Source: Cerrena zonata
Taxonomy: Eukaryota; Basidiomycota; Agaricomycetes; Polyporales; Cerrenaceae
DNA length: 64,000 bases
Assembly: GCA_038087015.1 (NCBI GenBank)
Contig: JASBNA010000009.1
Coordinates: forward strand, 992,001-1,056,000
Direction of reading: 5' to 3'
Shown: positions 21,104 to 32,498 of the stretch, one piece after another
Layout: each line of letters opens with the position of its first letter
How positions within the stretch are numbered: the stretch's first letter is position 1
The notes under the pieces: generated by a model
What the model was told of the DNA's origin: nothing
What the model saw: the letters and a program-made list of their open reading frames with translations, nothing else
Database searches by the model: none
Made by a program: the position numbers and the translations under genes

Positions 21104-22477
21104 GGTTACGAGAATGTTATGAGGGCTTGACCAGCAAGTTGGATGTGTTTAAAAGCGAATGTGAGGAGAAAGATAGTGTTAAGGAAGGTGATATGCAAAG
21201 AGAAATAGTGGGAATGAACGAAGGTGGATGTGGTTGGAAGGAAGGAAGAGGTGGGACCAATGCATGGGGTTTTATAGAGCGGATTTTGATTTAGACTGGC
21301 GGCTGCCAGTATTGGCTGACCTCTACGCGGATCCCGCAGGTTCTAGTCCCCGCATTTTAGATGACAGCAGATTCCCTGAGAGACCAGAAGATGGAAATCA
21401 CGGGCCATGGTGAGGGATAGGGAGCGGAGTACTATAGCATAAAAAGGATTGCCCGTGTCGCAACTTGGCACCGATACTCGATCATCGGCCAAACTAGTGT
21501 TCATTGAACTCGGAAGGGGTTGGATCAGAGGTAGCTATTCAGAGAACCATTGAGATCGAAGCCAGCAGGCAAATTAATAATGAGAAGGGCCGGCTTTGAG
21601 GGTCATGACGAACAGGACAGATTGGACATGACAACGTGTAAAGATTTGATCTTGGTCGAAAGCAAAGGTATACAGTAATAGCGTGATTCGGGTTCGCATG
21701 GGATAATTTTAAGAGAATGGTCGGAATCCCTCCATAAAGCCTCCCCAACAAAGAAAATAGCGAAATACGTAGAACTTGCCACTTGCACCCAGCTGACCAA
21801 GGTTTGATGATTATCAGTATTAAGGACGTGAGACCATTCGCAGCGATCTGGTAGTATAGGATCATAGGGGACTTTGGTACTGGCACGGATTGGGAGACAG
21901 ACTCGCAAAAAGATGTGAAGAGCCGTGGTTTGAACAATAACGAGAACAGTTGACAAGTCGACTAGTCAGGTCTAGAATGAGGCTGCAAGCAATTGAGGGT
22001 TCCGGTACGCATTATAACGCATATATATTATAGACAAATCAATATAGAGGAATATTATAAAGAACCTGGAGTTGGTTGAGAACGTTGAGAGGTGGACGCG
22101 CAGTACTTGGATGATGTCGAACTTGAGTATAATGCTTATGTAAGCGATCGAAAAGGATGTCAAGTACGTATTAGGAAGGTGAAGTGCTTAGTCGAATACT
22201 AAAGTAAGTCATACATGCGATTCGTTCATAACTCATTGGATACGAGATTTTCACGAGAGAGTATATCATTCAAGTAAAGTAGTCATTCAAGAGCAATACA
22301 AAGATACAAATACACCAGGACTATGACAAGCATACCATCATAACGGCAACGTTGGCATAGAAAGAACAGAGTGCCAGAGAGCAACATGGTACATAGCCCT
22401 AGCAGTAGGGGCGTAAAGCGAAGAAATCAAGTACAGTACAGGTACAGCATAGCACGTTCGAAAGGGCCACAGTTTCA
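21104..22477. other. Intergenic region
   Basis: No supported gene. The right end (about 22136-22477) is the 3' flank of the next gene and is shared with the 3' flank of its paralogue at 25293-25561 (AAGCGATCGAA, GTCAAGTACG, TTAGGAAGGTGA). Confidence 0.45.
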
Positions 22478-24051
22478 TCAGGCAACAAGGGTAGCGAGGT
22501 ACAGAAGTCCGGTCAATACAGGATGGCCCAAGGGATTGAAGAGATTCATCCCGCCCAAGATAAGTAGCCCGCCAGAAAGATAGAAGAACCTTTTGAGGTA
22601 GGACGGTGATTTCCCCTTCGGAGGGGCTTCGTCTTTCTTGAAAGAAGGCATGAACAGTGGGTTCGAAGATCGGGAATAGGGCCAATCTGCCGCACGATAT
22701 GTGAATATACCGAGAAATATACAATACGATGCTGGAATACCTTGTGATTGAGAGCGGTAGCTCGCTTCATACGAGTATGCAGATGCAGAGTTCGTCTTCT
22801 GAGGCGTGTACTGCGATGAGTACCCGGTTGTAGCATAAGGACCGCCATTATATGTCTTAGCCTGAGGTTGAGACTGGGTTGAGCAATACGTAGTACGTTG
22901 TTCTTGTTGAGCATATTGAGTGTAGGCAGTGGTTCGGTAGTCTGATGTTCGTGTAACGTAAGCGCAGACAATCAATAGATAAAATGCATATCGATACATT
23001 ACCTTTTTCCATGTCACAGCGGTAGTTGTTTATTTCTAGAAAATTGTAATCAGGCACTGCGGAGTATAAACCTGAGGTCTGAATTACCTTGGGATCTTGG
23101 TCGTGCGACTTCCGAATACTGGGCTTTCTGTCTGCTTGCGCGAAGGGGGCCGCCTATTAACAGAATGAAATGCGTCATTCGTATAGTGGCAAGTGGGGGA
23201 GTCAGCGAAGGATTTTTTTCAGGAGGAACTGAGATCTTACCGGACGCGAGCTTGGCACACCTAGGTAATGTAGGAAATTCGGTGTTAGAATGTCCATACC
23301 TGTTGCGTTCACCGGAACAAGTAGGGCATGAACATCCCGAAACTTTGCGGGCGTATTAGATTGATACTATGTGATGGCTGAAGTTGTGTATTGCTTACTT
23401 TCGTCGCTAAAAGCACGCGGTGTGAGGCCCCGGTCAGGTCTCGCTAGAGAGTAGAAAGCACATCGTTACTACAATAGCCAGTTTAGAGAGTTATACTAAC
23501 GGATACTTACCTTGTTTCTGAAGCTCTCGTCGACGATCTTCCGCCTTGAGTTCCTCTAAACGTTCCCCCAGTCTTTCCTGGAGTGTCCTCGCCGTGTCCA
23601 GTTTATTTTGTTGCCGATCAATACGACCCTGATGCCCTTCATCTGCATCTGCAGCATGGTTGTCAGTCATGGAGGGAACTATTTCACAAATTGACGAAGA
23701 TGACAAACTATTGTTGAAGAAACGGCGCTGATGGGTTATTCTTCCGTCGATCTCGGCTTGGAGTGAATTGATATACGGTGATACGGTTTGTATCCTCTCC
23801 TCCACTTCTGCACGGCTATGAAGCTTCTTTACGGTAAAAAGAGACATGGACGCAAATGAGGCAAGGAGCTCGGAGGTTTCAGCATAGTCCTTATATTCCC
23901 GAACAGAGATCACGTATTCCTGCCCATGCTGCTTACACATTGTTGCGGATTGGGCGATCTTGGCTGGACAGCGGATATTTTCGTCTATGGTAATAACCCC
24001 GCATTGTTTGCCGGTCGAAGATCGTTTGCGACGGGAACGAGTACGGGGCAT
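22478..24051 (-). CDS. CCCH-motif, coiled-coil, membrane-tail protein
   Basis: Six exons on the minus strand, 24051-23709, 23648-23511, 23443-23399, 23071-23003, 22941-22741 and 22686-22478, all with phase-1 introns, give 334 residues. The first three exons have exactly the same lengths (343, 138, 45 nt) as in the paralogue at 25562-26811. The N-terminus has C-x10-C-x10-C-x2-H (CGVIT...CPAKI...CKQH), then LHSRAEVEERIQTV and DGRITHQRRFF at the exon junction, as in the other family members. Exon 2 is a probable coiled coil (LQERLGERLEELKAEDRRRE). Exon 5 is Tyr/Gln/Ser-rich. The C-terminus is hydrophobic (FFYLSGGLLILGGMNLF, LTGLLYLATLVA). The third intron is long (23398-23072) and could hide small exons, one reading CSCPTC, in compatible phases. 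Function unknown. Confidence 0.7.
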
Positions 24052-25561
24052 GGTGGGGGAGAAAGCGAAAGGATCAATGAGTGAGAGCGTTTGATGATTA
24101 TCAAGGTTAGGGATGCTGTCAAGATAGTTCGGCAATGGCCTTCCATCGAGATCGAAGCTAAATGTCAAATGAAATCAGGGCGCGTGTATGCCAGCTTGCT
24201 TGAGGAACTAGACAGGATAGCGGCTACTTCAACGTGTTTGACAGTGTATCTTGCCGCCAACACAGGTCCTAGGGTGCGGCAGGAGAGGGGTATTCATAGG
24301 GCGGATTTAAGCCTAGAGCTGAGACTCGGCGAGCTGGATGAATGTCAGGTAGTTGAGCTTCCATATAAAGACGCGAGCTAACAGACAGTTCGATTTCCCG
24401 AAATAGACAGCCGTCGTCAATAATTTGACATTAAACAGTAAACCGAAAGATGTAAGGGCTCGAGAGGGCGAAGGGCTCCACTAATACCAGTCCATTTTTT
24501 TCTATCCTTGCCGGTAGCGCTATGGTACGAGTCGTCGGGACAATACAACACTGGATGGTTGTCCAGAAAATGAGGAGTCAGTAACGAAATATTGTTGAGG
24601 ACCCTTCGAGACATAGAGCATTAACATTATACGGGGCGGAGGACGAGAAGTGAGGAGGAGTAACTGAGGCTCTGCGATCGCTTAAAATATAAACCAGTGG
24701 CTGACAAAGATAAAGGTTCAAGACCCATGGGATCAGTACGTAGTGCGTCTGTTCGCAGCAATCTGGTGGACCATGAAGCCCTTCAGAGCTGTGCCGGGTA
24801 GGGAGCTGGGCTTTGCAAAGAGAGGTGAAATGCCGCTGTTGAGTAGAAGTGGGGGGCAGGACAAGTCCGATTGCGTTGACCAAAAATCTAGAACAAAAGA
24901 GTGCGAGGCATAGATCCAGAGCCGTCATGTCCCATCCCGAAGCGCGGAATGAACCAGGTGGCGATATACCGTTCATGACGGGTATAATCGTTATGAGTAC
25001 GGGTAATGGTGTGCAAATATCACGATTAGCGGGATAGATGTTTATGATACATTGTGATCATTATAGAATCCGATACCTTTCTTATAGAAGAGAAGCTACT
25101 AATCGTAGACCGACACTCGACAAAGGAGTTAATGAAACTGCAATGTTAGAATGCAAGTGGTTCAGCGTAACCGTACGTATTCAAAAAGAGAAGTGGGCTT
25201 GGAAAGTGTATGCAAGTCTCAGGTCCTTAGAGTGGATCATTGAGAACTGTTGGAATTTGAAGGCGGTTGCACCAATACGATGAGTAACGATTAGGTAAGC
25301 GATCGAACAGGTGTCAAGTACGCGTTAGGAAGGTGAGCTGCTTCATGGACCCTGACAGGAAGCATTCAATATCTATGCAGGGGATGACGGAATCGAAGGT
25401 TGAAATCGGCTATTTCTCACTGGATACGATCGTGGGATAGAGTGGTATAGCATTCAAGCAGCTCTAAAAACCCAAACAAGCCGAGACGTACACCAGGCTG
25501 GTACGGATAAAGGACACAAGCATCTGCGCGGGAGGAAAAGCTGAGACTGCTACAGAATTCA
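24052..25561. other. Spacer between duplicate family genes
   Basis: No supported gene. The right part (25293-25561) is the duplicated 3' flank of the gene at 25562-26811. Confidence 0.45.
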
Positions 25562-26811
25562 TCAGGCAGCAAGCATGGCAAGGTACAGAAATCCAGTGAG
25601 TTTAAGATGGGCCAAGGGATCGAAGAGTCCTAGTCCACGTAAGATCAGGAGCCAGCCAGAGAGACAGAAAAACAGCTTGAAGTAGGATAGTGATTTCTTC
25701 TTGAGTGGAGGCAAGTTGATGTGAGATGGCGAGCAGGAAGACCGAACATTGGGACGCCCTGTAGAACGATAAGTGAGTAGGTCGGGTGATGTACAGTGGA
25801 ATGGTGTTCTTGGAATACCTCGGGATTGGGATATGGAGTTCGTCGTTCGAGGTTTGCATACTGACGAGTACCCGGAGGTAGCATAGAGACCGTCACTGTA
25901 ATCGATAGTTTGTGGCTGAGTGGAGCAACATGAAATACGTTTCGCACGAATGGGCCATGCGAAGGATATATTCCGGTATCCTGACGTTAGCAGGTTAAGA
26001 AGAGTCATAATCATATTCATATCATGGAAAGTAGCGGTTAAACCATGTTTACCTTGGATTTTCCCCGCTGTGTCTATTTGTAGAGACGATGCATCAAGAG
26101 GATCTGATACAGGAGCGTATGTATCAAGATCAGTGTGTATGAGAAGATGCGATGCATGACTTCATACCTATTTCGCAACGAGAACGCGGCGTGATGTTCT
26201 CCTTTGCTACTGCTAGATAGTAAAAAGTACATCATTTAATATTTCACACATTCGGATGGTTGGTACGTACACTTCTTCTGAAGATCCCGTAGACGATCTT
26301 CCTCCATGAGGTCTTCTAGACGTACTTCTAGCCTTCGCTGGAGCTTCTTCGCTTCGTCTAGTTTGGTTTGTTGCATCCTAATGCGAATCTCATGTCCCTG
26401 GTCCCAGTCTGCAGGGTATTATCCAGTTACGAAGTGAACAAATATACAAACTGACAAATGGGGCTAACTGTTGTGGAAGAAACGGAGGCGATGCATTAGC
26501 CTGCCATCAACCTCTCCTTGGAGCGCATCGACGAGCTGCTTTACGTTTCGTAATCTCTCTTCTACTGCCTCGGGCTTTTTGAGATTCTTCACATTTGAAA
26601 GAGCCATTGGTACAGAGAGGGCAATGGCCTCTGAGGCGGCGGCGTGTTCCTTGTATTCCCGGAAAGATGTTGTGTATTCCAGGTGATGTTGTTGGCATCT
26701 CGCTGCAGACTGAGTGACTGTTGTAAGACAGGGGGTGTTCTCGTCCGTGATGATAGTTGTGCATTGTATAATGGTTGAGGATATTTGGCGGCGGGCATAG
26801 GGGTCGGGCAT
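25562..26811 (-). CDS. CCCH-motif, coiled-coil, membrane-tail protein (paralogue)
   Basis: Six exons on the minus strand, 26811-26469, 26408-26271, 26212-26168, 26103-26053, 25980-25819 and 25758-25562, all phase 1, give 311 residues. The Cys/His pattern is C-x10-C-x10-C-x2-H (CTTII...CLTTV...CQQH), followed by LEYTTSFREYK. Exon 2 is a strong coiled coil (KLQRRLEVRLEDLMEEDR). The C-terminus repeats the hydrophobic tail of the neighbour (FFCLSGWLLILRGLGLF, LTGFLYLAMLAA). The start at MPDPYARR was chosen by alignment with MPRTRSRR in the copy at 22478-24051; the frame is open further upstream. Exon lengths and phases match that copy in the first half, so the two arose by duplication of gene plus 3' flank. 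Function unknown. Confidence 0.7.
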
Positions 26812-27683
26812 AGTGGGAGGGAGGAGGAAAACGCGAATATCATCATTGTGGCGTCCATATCCGAACACGGCGAGTCAGCCTTCCATTTGCGGCAATGGTC
26901 GATCGTCGATCATTATTTGGTGTTTCAATGCGGCACTCGGAGCAAGTAAACATGTATTACCAAGGTGTGGAATTCAGATGAACACCAACTTATAGTCAAA
27001 GACATTGAGAAAATAGCCCGTAAATATGTTAGTAAAGTTGTGAAAGCCACTGTAGCCAGTTCAGAAGAAGTTGTAGCACTCGTTCTAGCGAAGCGGAGAT
27101 ATGTTAGATGAGATATGCATTGGCCTTTGCACCCAGCTTAGAGTACGAGGTTCGGAAGAAAGAAAACAATCTCCGTTCTAATGGGCGAGCACGGACCGGA
27201 CAAGAGCAGAGGTACAAGTGCTTGACAGTATTATTGAAAGAAGCAAGACCTGAGTGCAGTTTGAGTTCAGCAACCGCTCCGGAGGTAGAAAGTCCTCGGC
27301 AGTCTGTTAGGGATGCGGTTAGGGCGACGTATCCCGGATATACATAGATTTGAAATAGATTGTACTTGCGTCTTGCCTCCTAGGGATGTCGTCCTCGGTT
27401 CTATATGATTCGAAAATTAAGCCTTTAGGTGATCTGTGTTTTGTTTGAGTGCAAGAGACGAGTTTCTGCGTAACCGGGCCTTTCTCGTACTCCGATATTT
27501 TCCGATCAAAATCTTCAGACTCCGATTTGGGACCTATTTCTCGTCCTTACGACGCGTTGAGTAATATTACAAGCACTGTTAATCTTCGATAAGTAAAATA
27601 CCGACAAAGTAGTGAGTACTAGGGCTTCTTAATATTGAACGTAGTGTCAGTTGAGACCTACTGACAGGGACGTCGTTGCACAG
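26812..27683. other. Intergenic region
   Basis: Between the divergent family gene and the decayed F-box gene. I see no supported gene or repeat. Confidence 0.4.
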
Positions 27684-30160
27684 ATGCGGCGAAGCGAGCG
27701 AATTGCAGCCGCTGCCGCCAATGTTCCCACATTGCCCTGCGGTAAATTGACTCGTGTCGAAAATTATTCATTCACCCTCTGAAAATGAAGTAGCTGCGTC
27801 TCTCATCATCAAAAAACCTAAAGCAAGTAGTTCATCACGGATACACACTCAAGATACACCCGCGTCAACCCATGTCACCGAACTTAGGCAGGATGCTCCG
27901 ACTCAAATGCTGAAGCAATCCAGTATCAGAAATCTACCTCTTGACGTCTTTCTCGAAGTAAGTACAACTGACGCCATATATTGTCCTCATCATCGATTAG
28001 GCTTAGATTCTATCGTGGTTACATCCCTGCGATCTTCTTCGTTTATGTCAAGTGTCGAAACGAATTCGCGCGACGCTTTTGTCACGACCATTGAATCTCC
28101 TTTGGATTCGTGCAAGAAAATCGATCCCGTATGCTAAATTGCCCGACTGTCCTCAATGGTTAAGTGAACCTGCGTACGCCGCTCTGATTTATGGACGTGT
28201 TTGTCAGGTGGGTCTTCAAGTTTGCAGTCGTCGTGGCACTCACCAGTACTCAGACTGGAAAACTTTCGCAACTAGGCATGCGGCATAAAGGATGCTACTA
28301 GGGTCGACTACGTCTACTCAAGTCGTCTCTGTCAAGCCTGTTATAAGGAAAAGTTAGTTTTCGAACAAAATGATAATATGTGTATTACTAAGATCGAGCG
28401 TAGCTTCTTTCAGGGGTCAGAACTTCTAAAACAATGTCGGAAGACTTTGGGTAAGAATACAATAATACTACAACTAATACCTCAGGAAAGTGGTCAGCAT
28501 TATAGTCAGTATATTTCTCACCCGTTTATGTCGAAGCGGAGCTGACTGCTATTTTAGCCATGGAATTTGGTCTCTCCACCCCGGCTTCAAATACTAACTC
28601 ACGTCGATACTACAAACCTCTATTTGATGCCATTACTGAACAATTATCGCCATTGAGTTGTTTGTCGAGGAGATGACAAATCGTGCAAATAGTATGATCA
28701 AGGTTAGCTGTTATATGGAAGCTCTGTGAGATAATTATTGATTCCCTTTACAGTTTAATCATGCAGTGCATGTGTGGCGCAAGGAAGAAAAGTATCTAAG
28801 GCGAGGGCATAATAAAGTGAAGAAGGTACAACGACTGGCTAGGTATGACCTTTCATAGATATACCTTTTATCTTCTAATCCGATGCTCCAGTATTGTCAC
28901 GAAGTTAACAGAGATGGGATACACCTAAGAAGAACTACCCCGGGGGAATGATGATCCGGACTGAAAGTCTGCCGTAGATCACCCAAATCCTCTGACTACG
29001 AAATGTTTGAAATCTCTCTCTCCCTCCCTCCCACAGTAGTCTTACACTGATACTCTACAGCCTGGGATAAAATCAAAGATAGACTGATAAGCAGCATAGA
29101 GCGCGAGAGGGTTCGCAGAGCGCAACAGGCTTTTGATCACAGGAAAGCTGAACTTCATGGTCAATTCTGGACTCCCTACGTCAACCACTGGAAGCCACAA
29201 GTCGTAGAAGATCCGACATTGCTATGCTGGATACCCCCACTTCCGGATGCCCTGAAACTCGCTGCCGCGGACGGCATATTCTCTGAAAACGAAGCAAACA
29301 TCGAGCTGACAGCGGAACGTATTGAACGTCTAATACATATTCTCGAAAACCATATGATTGACGTCAGAAATACCCGCGAACGCAAGCTGCTTTCCGATCT
29401 TCCACCTATTCACTCGCAAACTATAGATGACCAAGACGTATCTCTGTCGGCAACAGTCGTTCGTAGTCATCTATGGCGCGCCTCTTCCCTTTTTGCCTTC
29501 CAAGGTCTAAACAGAGCTTTCGCCTACCAAGACGCTTTAGAGGTCTGTTGTAAATTCCTCGGGACAATGGAGAAGTTAACGGGACATGCAGCTGCGTCCA
29601 AGCTGGCAATGCCATCACTTCGTATGCTAGGACTTCCCGAAGACCTACCTGCGAGAGATCTACCCACAAAGTTCATTTGCAACTGTGGGAACCCAGATCT
29701 CACCATGCCGTTGACGTATACGCAGTTGATGTTACATCTCTTGACAGAGACACAATGGTATGAGGATATGGTCGCGAACTTGTGAGTATTCCGTACATCT
29801 TTCGTTACAAAGCTAATCACAGTTCATCGTAGGAAACCTGACCATGATTCTTCGCTCATCTTGCATAACGACCACGATCTCACCTCTTCGGAGCCTTTCA
29901 TCCGTGTTTTCACCGATCAGCCACTCTCGAGGCAAATCTATAACTTGGAAGGCCTTTGTCAAGGATCTCATGCGCGGGGCTTTGGATGCGCTGAGTGTGA
30001 GAATCTCAGTGGTGTTGTCAGCAGAGATTGTCGGGACGAGTCGTCCATTCATATCTATCCTGAAGGTATACAACTTGTGGCACACCATCGCAACCGGTTT
30101 GCACATCATATCCAAACTAAGTGTGTACTGTTTGTGACGTGTCACTCGATTATACTCTGA
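27684..30160 (+). pseudogene. Decayed F-box paralogue
   Basis: Exons align with those of the gene at 10979-13200. Clear ones are 27684-27741, 27791-27957, 28007-28207, 28291-28352, about 29062-29781 and 29833-30160. The F-box is intact (LPLDVFLE, then WLHPCDLLRLCQVSKRIR), as is the RLCQACYKEK motif. Between 28413 and 28990 the homologous segments (KQCRKTLG, RRYYKPLFDAI, VEEMTNRANSMIK, IVTKLTEMGYT) lie in different frames. A deletion occurs after FDAITEQLSP and in-frame TAA and TGA codons near 28927 and 28962. The C-terminal 350 codons are open and extend about 80 residues beyond the end of the other gene (VFTDQPLSRQIYNL, GFGCAEC). I read it as a recently disabled copy. The long open 3' half might still be translated from an internal start. 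Confidence 0.65.
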
Positions 30161-30464
30161 TGTTCGGATTGTGTAGACATTTACCCACTCCTCGTGATCA
30201 TGATGCCTTATACTTACTGAAGCAAGGAGGGGATGTCATCTTATACTACCACTGATCTCGAGGGGTGGTTTCTGACGAAACATGATATATGTTTCTGTAA
30301 TGTTTTATATCAAGACAAAATAGTTTTGTCAGTACACAGTCTTCGACTTTCAAGAATTTATAATCTGACTCCTGCTAGACTATTAGCAAAATAAATAATA
30401 CAAGGTGTCCGAACCCCATATCGTTTCATGTACTCCCATCGTTAAGTGATTCATGCGAGGACAT
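30161..30464. other. Convergent intergenic region
   Basis: AT-rich spacer between the 3' ends of the decayed F-box gene and the peptidase. Nothing else seen. Confidence 0.4.
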
Positions 30465-32498
30465 TCAATGAAGTGCTTTGGATCTAAAGCACGGTAACCA
30501 CTCGTCCAAAGCCATTTCGAACAATGCCAACCCAGCGTAAAAAGGCTCGCCATTCTTCGCCACGGGGCTAAAGAATCCTACTGTCTTGAAATCGGTATGA
30601 TTTGAATCCGGTGTTAAGAGGACGCGAAGATCGGATACGTGAACTTGATTGGCATGGGTCATACCGAAGAATGAAGGGAATGGAGGTGGTTCGTTGCAGC
30701 TGAAATACGTAGCGTGAGTAGTATGAGACGAACATGGTGATGGTTTTCGTACGGTGGTATCACTGTGGTCGGTTCTCTGTTGGGTGAGTTGTCTTCGATG
30801 GACGATAAACCCATCGTTCTCCATGGATCAACTTGTAAACTGTCAATACAATAAGTAGATTGAGAATTCGATCAGAAACATACATTCTCCATTTGTGAAG
30901 AAAACGTTCGAGACGTTCATAAGCCAGCCGCCGTACTTGTTTACATGACCAACTTGCGGAGTTGGAGGCAATCTGGTAGGGAAAGCGGAGTTGCATTGCT
31001 GTTGGAATCTCTCCAGACTACGGAAAGACGTTTCAATGGACAGAGGATTATTTGGATCTCCCCTTTGGTAGAAACCTATAAGGTTCGACATTAATCGTAA
31101 ACAAGTGGTTCAAATCAACCGACACCTACCATACTCGGAGCAGTATTGTCGCATCCATGATCGGTCTGTGATAGGATCATCAGCATCCCCCGGTATAGAG
31201 TCGTAATCCAACTCAGTGATAGCAGCCAGGAACGCGTCTAGCGTGTCGTTGATACTGATGGCAGAAATAAGTCCTCCTTCGAGTGGTTTCGATGTAAAAT
31301 TCCGAGTCTCCAAAAGGTTGCAAAAGGGTAGGAGCGAGGCTTCGAACCCATAGTACTATTCAAAAGATTGTTAACCACGCTTTGCAAGCAAATACTTTGA
31401 CAATAATCAACTTACCTGATAGAATGACAATGGGTCCATCAAGACTCCCGCAGCCTGCACGTTACTCAGTCCTTGCGCTACCTCTCGCGATACGGGTACA
31501 TCTCTTCCAGGACCACTCTCCCTCGCACTCCAGAGCTTCATCTTCAAATTTATCTGTTCCTCCTCGGTTCCGTTCATCAGAGTCTCATCAACGAACTTTG
31601 TCACAGCGACCCAATCCGCCGAACAGTTTCTCGTTAAACTACGCTCAGCAGCTTTGTAGTACGAGGCCATGTCTACCTGGGCTTGTACAGGTGCAGAAGA
31701 GGACCAACTAGCGAAGATGACCTCGGGATTTCGAACACGCATGAGTGCTCCACGTATACCTGGATATGAGCCGCCGATCCAGATCCATGGTGTTTGCGAA
31801 GGATGAAGAGAAACTTTGTTGAATTTGGTATTAGGATGTGTGAAGCGATTGGCGAAGTAGACGACATCTTCAAGTGCTTGTTCTGTCGTTAGAAACTGCC
31901 ATTGATCAGCAGTCGTATTTGTCTAGCATGGATTGAGATAACGCTGCGAGTATGGCACATGAGAACATACGTTCACTGGGAAAGGAAGAGATGCACCGTA
32001 AAATCGGTGTTCCCATAGGATAGCGATCCCGTTAAATCGCTTGGCAAGACGCATGGTCGCAGACAGTCCGTGGTATTCCTGAGGTAAAATATTTGTAGCT
32101 TACAAAGAGAGTGACGAATTTTATATAATACCTGAAGATAGTATGGAAGCAAAGGTTCGGCATTTTGTTCCCCTGAGTCGAATACTGAATAAATTGAGCT
32201 TTTCAGCTAGATCCAGCGAGATGCATAAATAGAATCTCACAAAATACAGGTCCACCCGATTTATACCACGTATCATTTACCCAATATCGATTCTTGAAAG
32301 TCCCAGGTGCGTCGCCAAAATGGTCCACAGGCATCTACATAGTTATTCGAACAATACGTGAATTAGTGGCTGCGTGATGTATCGAGAGCTTACATCAAAA
32401 AATAAAGCGTTGTTGGCAGCCATTCCGTCTTTAATAGCCAAAGCTAGCCCAAGAAAGGCGTAGCAACATAATGCTAAGACTCGTTGCGAGAAGACCAT
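30465..32498 (-). CDS. Serine peptidase, family S28
   Basis: Nine exons on the minus strand give 532 residues: 32498-32394, 32334-32241, 32184-32132, 32078-31971, 31922-31416, 31355-31130, 31075-30884, 30831-30753 and 30699-30465. A signal peptide opens the protein (MVFSQRVLALCCYAFLGLAL), so it is secreted or vacuolar. Family S28 (lysosomal Pro-X carboxypeptidase and dipeptidyl peptidase II) cleaves next to proline. Its marks are all present: DHF...NRYWVNDTWY, GGPVFLFDSGEQNA, WEHRFYGASLPFP, nucleophile motif GGSYPG (Ser at about 172), then FFTNGEFDPWR with the expected acidic residue, and the His region THANQVHVSDLR. Several N-x-S/T sites suggest glycosylation. The exon-8 acceptor (ACAAG|TTGAT) was chosen because it restores NGEFDPWR. 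No lesion is visible, and the length fits the family. Confidence 0.9.
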
